A DNA stretch of 38,733 bases from Paractinoplanes rishiriensis (lineage in GTDB: Bacteria > Actinomycetota > Actinomycetes > Mycobacteriales > Micromonosporaceae). Position numbers and translations under genes: made by a program. The first letter of the stretch is position 1. Each line of letters starts with the position of its first letter. Shown in pieces: positions 7,614 through 14,889 of this stretch. Below the pieces are notes generated by a model that was not told the origin of the DNA, made no database searches, and saw only the letters and a list, made by a program, of their open reading frames with translations. The DNA is taken from assembly GCF_016862375.1 (NCBI RefSeq), contig NZ_BOMV01000090.1:1-38733 (forward strand). The letters run 5' to 3'.

Positions 7614-7722
7614 CCCAACCCAGCGGCCCAACCCAGCGGCCCAACCCAGCGGCTCAGCACCAGCGGCTCAGCACCAGCGGCTCAGCACCAGCGGCTCAGC
7701 ACCAGCGGCTCAGCACCAGCGG
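7614..7722. repeat. Compound tandem repeat: 13-bp unit x3, then 14-bp unit x5
   Basis: Three identical copies of CCCAACCCAGCGG (7614-7652) are followed without a gap by five identical copies of CTCAGCACCAGCGG (7653-7722). The two units share the ending CAGCGG and probably have a common origin. Copies are perfect, which suggests recent expansion. On the minus strand every 14-bp unit carries TGA, and because 14 is not a multiple of 3 successive units place it in successive frames. No spacers are present, so it is not a CRISPR array. The tract overlaps the last codon of a small minus-strand ORF. Confidence 0.95.
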
Positions 7723-7928
7723 CTGGGCGGGCGGCCGCGACCGGCGGCCCGGCGGCGCGGACGCACCGCGCCGTGCAGGTGGGCACCGGCCCAGCCGCGA
7801 AGCTCGGTCAGGCACCCCATCCGGCTCGGCCCGGGCCCCGCCTCGTCCTCGGCAATCGGCGGCGGCGTCGCGTCGTCGAGCACAGGATCGTTGTCGGCGC
7901 ACAGCGGCCCGTCCTGCGGCTCCGGCAT
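7710..7928 (-). CDS. Small hypothetical protein, doubtful
   Basis: A 72-residue ORF starting at ATG 7928 with GGGGGTGG about four bases upstream. The first half is acidic (MPEPQDGPLCADNDPVLDD, then PPPIAEDEAG) and looks codon-biased like a real gene. The second half is arginine-rich (RPRRRAAGRGRPPSR) and runs into the tandem repeat, whose last copy supplies the stop codon. The original C-terminus may have been altered by repeat expansion. No family is recognised. The ATG at 7943 is an alternative without a ribosome site. It may be no gene at all, in which case 7527-8210 is an intergenic region holding only the palindrome and repeats. Confidence 0.35.
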   Translation of the reverse strand: MPEPQDGPLCADNDPVLDDATPPPIAEDEAGPGPSRMGCLTELRGWAGAHLHGAVRPRRRAAGRGRPPSRWC

Positions 7929-8210
7929 CTCGCCACCCCCCATCGTCACGCGGTCTTTGATCGGCAGCGCCGGGCCGGGTATTACCGTCCGGGACGGTGA
8001 GCCGGGCAACGCTAGGCGACACCATGCCAGGTCACCGACCGAAATCACGGTAGGGGCGCACCGCTACTCCCCCCAAAGACCCCAAAACTTCATAAAACAG
8101 ACATCTAGCGAGTGGGATCCGCCCGTTTACCTGCGATCTTGGAGAAACGCGCCGTCCGGCACGCCCGGCGGCGCTCGGGTATCCGACCGGCGGCGTGGCA
8201 CCCTGTCTGC
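7929..8210 (+). other. Upstream region of fasR, no gene recognised
   Basis: About 280 bases. An A/T-rich patch around 8080-8110 (AAAACTTCATAAAACAGAC) stands out from the GC-rich surroundings and is the most likely place for the fasR promoter. An in-frame extension of fasR begins at a GTG at 8112, but the encoded N-terminus is arginine-rich and unlike the family. A leader of about 100 bases is therefore likelier. Confidence 0.4.
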
Positions 8211-9398
8211 GTGGCAGAGACCGCCGGCCCGGCGAAACCCCCGCTCGCCGCCACTCTGCGCCGAATCGAGCGTAGCGCGGGCGGGCTGGCAACCTCGGCC
8301 GTGGCCCGGATGGACGAGACCCTGCCCTGGTTCCGCGCGCTGCCGGCCGATCAGCGCTCCTGGATCATGCTGGTGGCCCAGGCCGGCGTCCGCTCGCTGG
8401 TCGAGTGGCTGCGCTCCGGCGGCACCGTCGCCGAGACCACCCAGGAGATCTCCGACGAGGTGTTCGCGGCCGCGCCCCGGGCGCTGGCCCGGTCGATCAC
8501 GCTGACCCAGGCGGTCCAGCTGATCAAGGCGACCATCGACGTGGCCGAGTCCGAGGTGGACCGGCTGGCCGCGCCCGGCGAGGAGGAGGCGCTGCTCCAG
8601 GCGATCCTCCGGTACTCGCGGGAGATCGCGTTCTCGGCCGCCCGGGTCTATGCGCGCGCCGCCGAGTCACGCGGCGCCTGGGACGCCCGGCTGCAGGCCA
8701 TGCTGGTCGACGCCCTGCTGCGCGGCGACTCCTCGGACGTGCTGGCAAGCCGGGCGGCCGCACTGGGCTGGGCCGACAAGCCACCGGTCGCGGTGGTGGT
8801 GGGCCGCTCCCCCGGCGGCGACATCACCGCGGTGCTGCACGCCGTCTACCGGGCCGCGCGCCGGGGCCGGCTCGAGGTGATCGGCGGGGTGCACGGCGAC
8901 CGGCTGGTGGTGGTGATGGGCGGCGCCACCGACCCGGCGGCCAGTGCCGGCGCGCTGGCGCCCAGCTTCGGCGCGGGGCCGATCGTGGTGGGCCCGGCCG
9001 TGCCGTCGCTCGACCAGGCCACCGAGTCGGCCCGGGCCGCGCTGGCCGGTTTCCGCGCCGCGCCCGCCTGGCCCGGTGCACCCAATCCGGTGACCGCCGA
9101 CGATCTGCTGCCCGAACGCGCCCTGGCCGGCGACCTGGAGGCCCGGCGGACGCTACGGCACGACGTCTACGGTGCACTGTCCCGGGCCGGTGGCGGACTG
9201 CTGGAGACCCTGGACGCATTCTTCGCCGCCGGCGGGGTACTCGAGAGTGCGGCTCGCGAGCTGTTCGTGCACCCCAACACGGTCCGCTATCGCCTCAAGC
9301 GGGTTGCCGAGGTGACCGGTTTGTCGCCGTTGGACGGGCGGGACGCGTTCGCACTCCGATTGGCACTGACCATCGGGCGACTCGATCCTGCGAGCTAA
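8211..9398 (+). CDS. fasR: PucR-family transcriptional regulator of fatty-acid synthesis (FasR-like)
   Basis: 395 residues from the GTG at 8211 (MAETAGPAKPPL). The C-terminal PucR-type HTH is clear: ESAARELFVHPNTVRYRLKR, then VAEVTGLSPLDGRDAF, the last 50 residues. The N-terminal and middle parts match the GGDEF-like-domain regulators of this family (SWIMLVAQAGVRSLVEWLR; YSREIAFSAARVYARAAE). In Streptomyces coelicolor a PucR-type protein called FasR is encoded directly before fabD-fabH-acpP-fabF and activates that operon. Gene order here is identical, so the name is given on synteny plus family. It is unrelated to the mycobacterial TetR-type FasR. The ORF could extend to 8112, but family alignment favours 8211. 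Confidence 0.88.
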   Translation: MAETAGPAKPPLAATLRRIERSAGGLATSAVARMDETLPWFRALPADQRSWIMLVAQAGVRSLVEWLRSGGTVAETTQEISDEVFAAAPRALARSITLTQAVQLIKATIDVAESEVDRLAAPGEEEALLQAILRYSREIAFSAARVYARAAESRGAWDARLQAMLVDALLRGDSSDVLASRAAALGWADKPPVAVVVGRSPGGDITAVLHAVYRAARRGRLEVIGGVHGDRLVVVMGGATDPAASAGALAPSFGAGPIVVGPAVPSLDQATESARAALAGFRAAPAWPGAPNPVTADDLLPERALAGDLEARRTLRHDVYGALSRAGGGLLETLDAFFAAGGVLESAARELFVHPNTVRYRLKRVAEVTGLSPLDGRDAFALRLALTIGRLDPAS

Positions 9399-9400
9399 AT

Positions 9401-9428
9401 CACCAGCGCCTGGCACGCTAGGCTGGTG
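9401..9428. promoter_or_regulatory. Hairpin between fasR and fabD
   Basis: CACCAG and CTGGTG close a stem with inner CCT/AGG pairs and an eight-base loop, starting three bases after the fasR stop. It could end the fasR transcript or be a protein-binding site at the fabD promoter. There is no U-tract. Confidence 0.4.
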
Positions 9429-9448
9429 GTATCAAATGGGGCTGAAGT

Positions 9449-9503
9449 TAGACAAGTTAACCCCCCTTTTGTAGAAACCCCACAACAGTAGTCGTAGGGT
9501 TTC
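9449..9503 (+). promoter_or_regulatory. Candidate fabD operon promoter with overlapping inverted repeat
   Basis: TAGACA (9449-9454) and TAGAAA (9472-9477) are separated by 17 bases, a fair match to the actinobacterial housekeeping promoter. An inverted repeat GAAACCC (9474-9480) / GGGTTTC (9497-9503) overlaps the -10 element and the expected transcription start. A dimeric regulator such as FasR could act there. The predicted leader to the fabD GTG is about 70 bases. Supported by pattern and position only. Confidence 0.5.
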
Positions 9504-9553
9504 GTTGCCGCCGTCAACCGCGGAACACCGACCCATCCGGAAGAGTCAAAACC

Positions 9554-10738
9554 GTGCTCGCCGTACTCTCGCCCGGCCAGGGCTCTCAGAAGCCCGGCTT
9601 CCTGACCCCCTGGGTCGATCTTCCGCATGCCGACGCCCGGCTGAAGTGGTGGTCGGCCCTCGCCGGCGTCGACCTGCGCCACCTCGGCACCGAGGCGGAC
9701 GCCGACGAGATCCGGGACACCGCCCGCACCCAGCCCCTGCTGGTCGCGGCCGCGCTGCTGGCCGCCGACCACCTCCCGATGCACGACGTCGGCCTGGTCG
9801 CCGGGCACAGCGTGGGCGAGCTGGGCGCAGCCGCCCTGGCCGGCGTGCTGCCGGCCGAGGCCGCCATCACCCTGGCCGGCGTGCGCGGCCGGGAGATGGC
9901 CGCGGCCTGCGCGCTGGAGCCGACCGGGATGAGCGCGGTCCTCGGCGGTGACCCCGGCGAGGTCCTCGCGGCGATCGAGCAGCACGGGCTGCATCCGGCC
10001 AACCGCAACGGCGCCGGGCAGATCGTGGCGGCCGGTGGGCGGGACGCGCTGGCCAAGTTCGCGGCCGATCCGCCGGCCAAGGTGCGGGTCATCACGCTCC
10101 AGGTGGCCGGTGCCTTCCACACGCCGTACATGGCCCCCGCCGAGACCGCACTGGCCGCGGTTGCCGGCGGCGTCACCACCACCGACCCGGCTCGCATCCT
10201 GCTCTCCAACCTGGACGGCAGCGCCGTGGTGCACGGGCGCGAGGTGCTCCAGCGGCTGGTCCGCCAGGTCACCGCGCCGGTGCGCTGGGACCTCTGCATG
10301 CGCACGCTGAAAGACCTGAACGTCACCGGCATCATCGAGCTGCCGCCCGCCGGCACGCTGGCCGGACTGATCAAGCGCGAACTCAAGGGCGACGGTGCCC
10401 CCGAGATCGTCACCCTCAACACCCCGGACGACCTGCCCGCGGCCCGCGACCTGATCGCCCGGCACGGCGTGACCCCGAGCCACGAGCCGGTCCCGTCGTT
10501 CCGGGTCGTGGTCGCGGCGAACGCCGGCACGTTCCGGCCGGCCGACGGCCTCGACGAGGGCCAGGACGTCCGGGCCGGCCAGGTCATCGGACACGTCGTG
10601 ACCCGCCAGGGCGAGGTCGAACTGACCGCGCACGCGGGTGGCGCGCTCACCGAGTGGCTGGCCCACCACGACGACCCGGTCGCGCCGGGGCAGCCCATCG
10701 CCCGGATCGGCGGGCATACCGAAGGAGCAACTCGATGA
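9554..10738 (+). CDS. fabD: Malonyl-CoA:ACP transacylase with C-terminal degenerate biotinyl-like domain
   Basis: Transfers malonyl from CoA to acyl carrier protein. Residues 1 to about 300 form the acyltransferase domain, with SPGQGSQKPGF at the start, nucleophile Ser86 in GHSVGE and His188 in VAGAFHTPYM. About residues 313-386 form an additional domain absent from ordinary FabD (about 310 residues). Its pattern is that of a biotinyl/lipoyl carrier fold: AGTFRP, DEGQDVRAGQVIG, the hairpin position TRQGEVELTAHAGG, then HHDDPVAPGQPIARIG. The AMKM lysine that would carry biotin is missing. Start is GTG at 9554 with GGAAG upstream. The stop overlaps the fabH start as ATGA. The transferase call is secure; the role of the extra domain is unknown. 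Confidence 0.93.
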   Translation: MLAVLSPGQGSQKPGFLTPWVDLPHADARLKWWSALAGVDLRHLGTEADADEIRDTARTQPLLVAAALLAADHLPMHDVGLVAGHSVGELGAAALAGVLPAEAAITLAGVRGREMAAACALEPTGMSAVLGGDPGEVLAAIEQHGLHPANRNGAGQIVAAGGRDALAKFAADPPAKVRVITLQVAGAFHTPYMAPAETALAAVAGGVTTTDPARILLSNLDGSAVVHGREVLQRLVRQVTAPVRWDLCMRTLKDLNVTGIIELPPAGTLAGLIKRELKGDGAPEIVTLNTPDDLPAARDLIARHGVTPSHEPVPSFRVVVAANAGTFRPADGLDEGQDVRAGQVIGHVVTRQGEVELTAHAGGALTEWLAHHDDPVAPGQPIARIGGHTEGATR

Positions 10739-11685
10739 CCGCGGGTTCCCGCATCGTCGCGATGGGGCACTACCAGCCCTCGCGAGTCGTCACCAACGAC
10801 GACCTGGCCAGCACGATCGACACGAACGACGCGTGGATCAAGGACCGGGTCGGCATCGCGGAACGGCGCATCGCCGACGCCGAGACCGTTGCCGACATGG
10901 CCACCTTCGCGGCGGAAAAGGCACTGGCCGGTTCCGGCCTCACCGCCGCCGACATCGACCTGGTCACGGTCGCCACCTGCTCGTCGATCGACCGCTGCCC
11001 GAACGTCGCGACGCGGGTCGCGGCCCGGCTCGGCATCGCCGCGCCGGCCGCGTTCGACCTGAACACCGCCTGCTCCGGCTTCTCGTACGCGATGGGCACC
11101 GCCGACCACGCGATCCGCGCCGGCGCGTCCCGCAACGCGTTGGTGATCGGCGCCGAAAAACTCTCCGACGTCACCGACTGGACCGACCGCACCACCGCGG
11201 TGCTGTTCGGCGACGGTGCCGGCGCGGCGGTGCTGACCGCGGTGCCAGACGGCGAGCAGCCCGGCATCGGCCCGGTCCTCTGGGGCTCCGCTCCCGACAA
11301 GGGCGACGTGCTCAAGATCGAGGGCTGGCAGCCGTACATCAAGCAGGAGGGCCAGGCGGTCTTCCGCTGGGCCACCACGGCGCTCGCCCCGTTCGCGATC
11401 GAGGCGTGCCGCCGGGCCGGCGTCGAGCCGTCCGAGCTGGCCGCGTTCGTACCGCACCAGGCCAACACCCGGATCATCGACGGCATCGTGAAGCGGCTCG
11501 GCCTCGGGCCGGACGTGGTCGTCGCCAAGGATCTGGTCGAGTCCGGCAACACCTCGGCGGCCAGTGTGCCGCTGGCCCTGTCCAAGCTGATCGAGCGTCG
11601 CGAGGTGCCCTCGGGCGCTCCCGTGCTGCTGTTCGGTTTCGGCGGCGGCCTCACCTACGCCGGCCAGGTCGTCCGCTGCCCCTGA
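10735..11685 (+). CDS. fabH: Beta-ketoacyl-ACP synthase III
   Basis: Starts fatty-acid synthesis by condensing an acyl-CoA primer with malonyl-ACP. The product has 316 residues with the full catalytic set: Cys113 in LNTACSGFSYAM, His241 in AFVPHQANTR and Asn272 in ESGNTSAAS. The glycine-rich VLFGDGAGAAVL and the C-terminal GFGGGLTYAG are typical. The ATG at 10735 overlaps the fabD stop (ATGA), and GAAGGAG lies just upstream inside fabD. Longer in-frame starts inside fabD are therefore unnecessary. In actinomycetes FabH often uses branched primers; specificity is not readable here. Translationally coupled to fabD, 58 bases from acpP. Confidence 0.96.
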   Translation: MTAGSRIVAMGHYQPSRVVTNDDLASTIDTNDAWIKDRVGIAERRIADAETVADMATFAAEKALAGSGLTAADIDLVTVATCSSIDRCPNVATRVAARLGIAAPAAFDLNTACSGFSYAMGTADHAIRAGASRNALVIGAEKLSDVTDWTDRTTAVLFGDGAGAAVLTAVPDGEQPGIGPVLWGSAPDKGDVLKIEGWQPYIKQEGQAVFRWATTALAPFAIEACRRAGVEPSELAAFVPHQANTRIIDGIVKRLGLGPDVVVAKDLVESGNTSAASVPLALSKLIERREVPSGAPVLLFGFGGGLTYAGQVVRCP

Positions 11686-11743
11686 GGCGCGGTCGGTCCT
11701 GATCGGAGCACCTCCCCACCAGTTGAGAGGAATCACCAAGAAG

Positions 11744-11986
11744 ATGGCAACTCGCGAAGAGATCACCTCCGGCCTCGCCGAGATCCTCGAGGAGGTCGCC
11801 GGGGTGAACCCGGACGACGTCGCCGAGGAGAAGTCCTTCACCGATGACCTGGACGTCGACTCCCTGTCCATGGTCGAGGTCGTGGTGGCCGCCGAGGAGA
11901 AGTTCGGGGTCAAGATCCCGGACAACGAGGTGCAGAACCTGAAGACCGTCGGCGACGCCGTGACCTACATCGAGGCGAACCACTGA
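11744..11986 (+). CDS. acpP: Acyl carrier protein
   Basis: 80 residues, acidic, with the phosphopantetheine attachment Ser40 in DDLDVDSLSMVEVV. The rest is standard: four-helix pattern, AEEKFGVKIPDNE and a final VGDAVTYIEANH. ATG 11744 (MATREEITSG) is the family start. A GAGAGG lies 13 bases upstream; an in-frame TTG at 11723 would add seven unlikely residues. Only one base separates its stop from the fabF start, so the two are surely co-translated. ACP needs higher expression than its neighbours, and the 58-base gap upstream of this gene might hold an extra expression signal, but none is clear. Confidence 0.97.
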   Translation: MATREEITSGLAEILEEVAGVNPDDVAEEKSFTDDLDVDSLSMVEVVVAAEEKFGVKIPDNEVQNLKTVGDAVTYIEANH

Positions 11987-11987
11987 C

Positions 11988-13214
11988 ATGAGCAACGTAG
12001 ACGTCGTCGTCACCGGGCTCGGCGCGACCACCCCGTTGGGCGGGGACGTCGCGTCCACCTGGGACGCCATGCTCGCGGGCCGCTCCGGGGTGAGACTGCT
12101 CACCCAGGAGTGGGCTGCCCAGCTCCCGGTCCGGATCGCCGCGGAGCTCGCCATCGAACCGTCCGAGGTCATCGAGCGGGTGCGGATGCGCCGGCTCGAC
12201 CGCTCCGAGGCGATCGCGCTGATCGCCGCGAAGCAGGCCTGGTCCGACTCCGGCCTGGAGGGCTCGGGTCTCGACCCGGAGCGCCTCGGGGTCAGCTTCG
12301 GCAGCGGAATAGGCGGTGCGAAGTCACTGCTCGACCAGGACGACATCCTGGAGCAGTCCGGACCGCGGCGGGTCAGCCCGCACACGGTGCCGATGCTGAT
12401 GCCGAACGGGCCGGCCGCCTGGATCGGCATCGAACTGGGCGCTCAGGCTGGCGTACACGCCATGGCCAGCGCCTGCGCGACCGGAGCCGAGGCACTCTCC
12501 CTCGGCCTGGACATCATCCGTTCCGGCCGCGCCGACGTGGTGCTGGCCGGTGGCAGCGAGGCGGTCATCCACCCGCTGCCGTTCGCCGGATTCGCCGCCA
12601 TGCGGGCCATGTCGACCCGCAACGACGAGCCGGAAAAGGCATCCCGTCCGTGGGACAAGGGCCGCGACGGCTTCGTGTTCGGCGAGGGCGCCGGCGCGGT
12701 CGTGCTCGAGCGGGCCGACCACGCGGCCGCCCGCGGCGCCCGGGTCTACGCCCGGCTGGCCGGCGCCGGCATCACCTCGGACGGCTACGACATCGTGCAG
12801 CCCGACCCGGAGTGCAAGGGCGGCATCCGCGCGATGACCAAGGCGATCCGCGACGCCGGCCTGACCGGCGCCGACATCGCCCACGTCAACGCGCACGCCA
12901 CCTCGACGCCGGTCGGCGACATGGGCGAGGTCCTGGGCATCAAGGCCGCGGTCGGCGACCACCCGGTGGTCACCTCGACCAAGTCGATGTCCGGGCATCT
13001 CCTCGGCGCGGCCGGTGCGGTCGAGTCGATCGCCACCATCCTCGCCATCCGGGACGGCGTCGTGCCGCCCACCATCAACCTCGACGACCCGGACGAGCGC
13101 CTCGACCTCGATGTGGCGGCCCACAAGAGCCGCCAGATGGAGATCCGCGCGGCGATGAACAACTCGTTCGGCTTCGGCGGCCACAACGTGGCGCTGATCT
13201 TCACCCGCCCCTAG
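11988..13214 (+). CDS. fabF: Beta-ketoacyl-ACP synthase II
   Basis: The elongation condensing enzyme, 408 residues. Active-site Cys163 lies in ASACATGAEAL, His303 in NAHATSTPVGD and His337 in TKSMSGHLLGAAG. GFVFGEGAGAVVLE and the C-terminal NNSFGFGGHNVALIF are classic KAS II features. The start ATG follows the acpP stop by one base; its ribosome site is within the acpP end. Full length, with no sign of the chain-length-factor or polyketide KS variants. Followed by accD 13 bases on. Confidence 0.96.
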   Translation: MSNVDVVVTGLGATTPLGGDVASTWDAMLAGRSGVRLLTQEWAAQLPVRIAAELAIEPSEVIERVRMRRLDRSEAIALIAAKQAWSDSGLEGSGLDPERLGVSFGSGIGGAKSLLDQDDILEQSGPRRVSPHTVPMLMPNGPAAWIGIELGAQAGVHAMASACATGAEALSLGLDIIRSGRADVVLAGGSEAVIHPLPFAGFAAMRAMSTRNDEPEKASRPWDKGRDGFVFGEGAGAVVLERADHAAARGARVYARLAGAGITSDGYDIVQPDPECKGGIRAMTKAIRDAGLTGADIAHVNAHATSTPVGDMGEVLGIKAAVGDHPVVTSTKSMSGHLLGAAGAVESIATILAIRDGVVPPTINLDDPDERLDLDVAAHKSRQMEIRAAMNNSFGFGGHNVALIFTRP

Positions 13215-13227
13215 ATCAGGAGCTGCC

Positions 13228-14697
13228 GTGACCGCCACCTCATCGGGCCTGGACGCGGCCGCCGTCGACAACCGGGACCCGGAGCTTCGCCTCCGGGCCC
13301 TGTTCGACCGCGGCACCCTGCGTCTACTGGCACCCCGCGACTCTGCTGCCACCGACGCCTGGCGGCGCGGAGAACCAGAGGCCCTTCGGGATGAATCGGG
13401 GGTGCTGTACGCGCGCGGTGAGGTGGACGGCACCCCGGCGATCGCCTTCGCCACCGACGCCACCCGGATGGGCGGCGCCATGGGGCTGGTGGGCTGCCGG
13501 CACATCGTCGACGCGATCGACACCGCGGTACGCGAGCGGGTGCCGGTGCTCGGCCTCTGGCACTCCGGCGGCGCCCGGCTCGCCGAGGGCGTGGTGGCCC
13601 TCGACGCGGTCGGCCAGGTCTTCGCCGCCATGGTGCGGGCCTCCGGCCGGGTACCGCAGATCTCGGTGGTGCTCGGCCCGGCGGCGGGCGGCGCCGCGTA
13701 CGGGCCGGCGCTCACCGACATCGTGATCATGAGCAAGGCCGGCCGGATCTTTGTAACCGGCCCCGAGGTGGTCCGCAGCGTCACCGGCGAACAGGTCGAC
13801 ATGGAACGCCTCGGCGGCCCGGAACCGCACGGCCGCCGCTCCGGGGTCGTGCACATCACCACCAAGGACGACGAGACCGCGCTGGCCGAGGCCCGCCGGC
13901 TCACCGTCCTGCTCGGTCACCAGGGCCGGATCAGCGTGCCCGACGTGCTGGACGGCGGCAGCCACGACCTCAGCGCCACCATGCCGGCCGCGGCCAACCG
14001 GGCGTACGACGTGAAGCCGGTGGTCAAGGCGCTGCTCGACGAGCCGGGCGTGGAACTGCACGCCAGGTGGGCGCCGAACGTGGTCACCACGCTGGGCCGG
14101 TTCGGCGGGCGCACGGTCGGCGTGATCGCCAACAACCCGTTGCGCTTGGGCGGCTGCCTGGACGCGTCCAGCGCCGAGAAGGCGGCCCGCTTCGTGCGCA
14201 TGTGCGACGCGTTCGGCGTGCCGCTGATCGTGCTGGTGGACGTGCCCGGCTATCTGCCCGGGCTGGGCCAGGAGTGGGACGGCGTGGTGCGCCGCGGCGC
14301 CAAACTGCTGCACGCGTTCGCCGAGGCGGTCGTGCCCCGGGTGACGCTGGTGACCCGCAAGGCCTACGGCGGCGCGTACGTCGCCATGAATTCGCGGGCG
14401 CTCGGCGCGACGGCGGTCTTCGCCTGGCCGCAGGCCGAGGTCGCGGTGATGGGCGCCGGCGCCGCGGTGAACATCCTGAACCGCAAGCAACTGGCCGCCG
14501 CGCCGCCCGAGGAACGCGAAGCGCTGCGCGAGCGGCTGGTCCAGGAGCAGACCGAGGTGGCCGGCGGCGTCGGCCGGGCCCTGGAGATCGGCGTGGTTGA
14601 CGAAATGATCAAACCGGAGGACACCCGCCGCCGGATCGCCGAGGCGCTGGCCGCCGCTCCGGCCGCCCGCGGCGAACACGGCAACATCCCGCTCTGA
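13228..14697 (+). CDS. accD: Acyl-CoA carboxylase carboxyltransferase (beta) subunit
   Basis: 489 residues with both halves of the carboxyltransferase fold. Acyl-CoA and oxyanion-hole glycine motifs are VVLGPAAGGAAYGPALTD (about residues 148-170) and the C-terminal TRKAYGGAYVAMNSRALGA. VDVPGYLPGLGQEWDG is characteristic of actinobacterial PccB/AccD subunits. With a biotinylated alpha subunit encoded elsewhere it makes malonyl-CoA, or methylmalonyl-CoA, from the acyl-CoA. The residue after GGAY, which I recall as part of the substrate-choice site in Streptomyces AccB/PccB, is Val here. Last gene of the cluster, comparable to accD6 ending the mycobacterial fabD-acpM-kasAB operon. GTG start at 13228, AGGAG six bases upstream. 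Confidence 0.92.
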   Translation: MTATSSGLDAAAVDNRDPELRLRALFDRGTLRLLAPRDSAATDAWRRGEPEALRDESGVLYARGEVDGTPAIAFATDATRMGGAMGLVGCRHIVDAIDTAVRERVPVLGLWHSGGARLAEGVVALDAVGQVFAAMVRASGRVPQISVVLGPAAGGAAYGPALTDIVIMSKAGRIFVTGPEVVRSVTGEQVDMERLGGPEPHGRRSGVVHITTKDDETALAEARRLTVLLGHQGRISVPDVLDGGSHDLSATMPAAANRAYDVKPVVKALLDEPGVELHARWAPNVVTTLGRFGGRTVGVIANNPLRLGGCLDASSAEKAARFVRMCDAFGVPLIVLVDVPGYLPGLGQEWDGVVRRGAKLLHAFAEAVVPRVTLVTRKAYGGAYVAMNSRALGATAVFAWPQAEVAVMGAGAAVNILNRKQLAAAPPEEREALRERLVQEQTEVAGGVGRALEIGVVDEMIKPEDTRRRIAEALAAAPAARGEHGNIPL

Positions 14698-14720
14698 TCA
14701 CGCCCCAACTCCGCCCCACC

Positions 14721-14800
14721 CGCTCGGCCGCACCCCCGCTCGGCCGCACCCCCGCTCGGCCGCACCCCCGCTCGGCCGCACCCCCGCTCGGCCGCACTCC
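14721..14800. repeat. Five tandem copies of a 16-bp unit between convergent accD and the GH3 gene
   Basis: The unit CGCTCGGCCGCACCCC is repeated at 14721, 14737, 14753 and 14769, with a fifth copy at 14785 ending CACTCC. It starts 24 bases after the accD stop. The flanks (GCCCCAACTCCGCC, GCCCACTCCGCC) are similar in composition. Neither strand contains a stop within the unit. No spacers, so not CRISPR. It could form strong secondary structure when transcribed and act as a transcription barrier. Confidence 0.95.
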
Positions 14801-14838
14801 GCCCACTCCGCCTGATTTATTCGGCATAGTAGATATAT

Positions 14839-14868
14839 CCGTTTCGGCAGATTTGTCGCCGCTAACGG
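14839..14868 (-). terminator. Imperfect hairpin downstream of the GH3 gene
   Basis: CCGTT/AACGG outer and CGGC/GCCG inner pairs with small bulges, about 20 bases beyond the GH3 stop on the minus strand. An A/T-rich patch (14813-14840, GTAGATATATCC) adjoins it. Terminator by position; weak stem, no clean U-tract. Confidence 0.4.
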
Positions 14869-14889
14869 ATTGTCCGCGAGACCCCTGCC

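Noticed and set aside
7614..7722. CRISPR array
   Set aside because: Units of 13-14 bp are directly adjacent without spacers; no cas genes.
8112..8210. Longer fasR start at 8112
   Set aside because: The added 33 residues are Arg-rich and unlike the family; the start at 8211 gives the expected length.
10490..10715. Functional biotin carboxyl carrier domain on FabD
   Set aside because: The Met-Lys-Met biotinylation motif is absent, so it cannot carry biotin.
9586..11925. A 779-codon open frame antisense to fabD-fabH
   Set aside because: Shadow of genes with intact catalytic motifs on the other strand.
14721..14800. CRISPR array or mobile-element end
   Set aside because: No spacers, no terminal inverted repeats, no transposase nearby.
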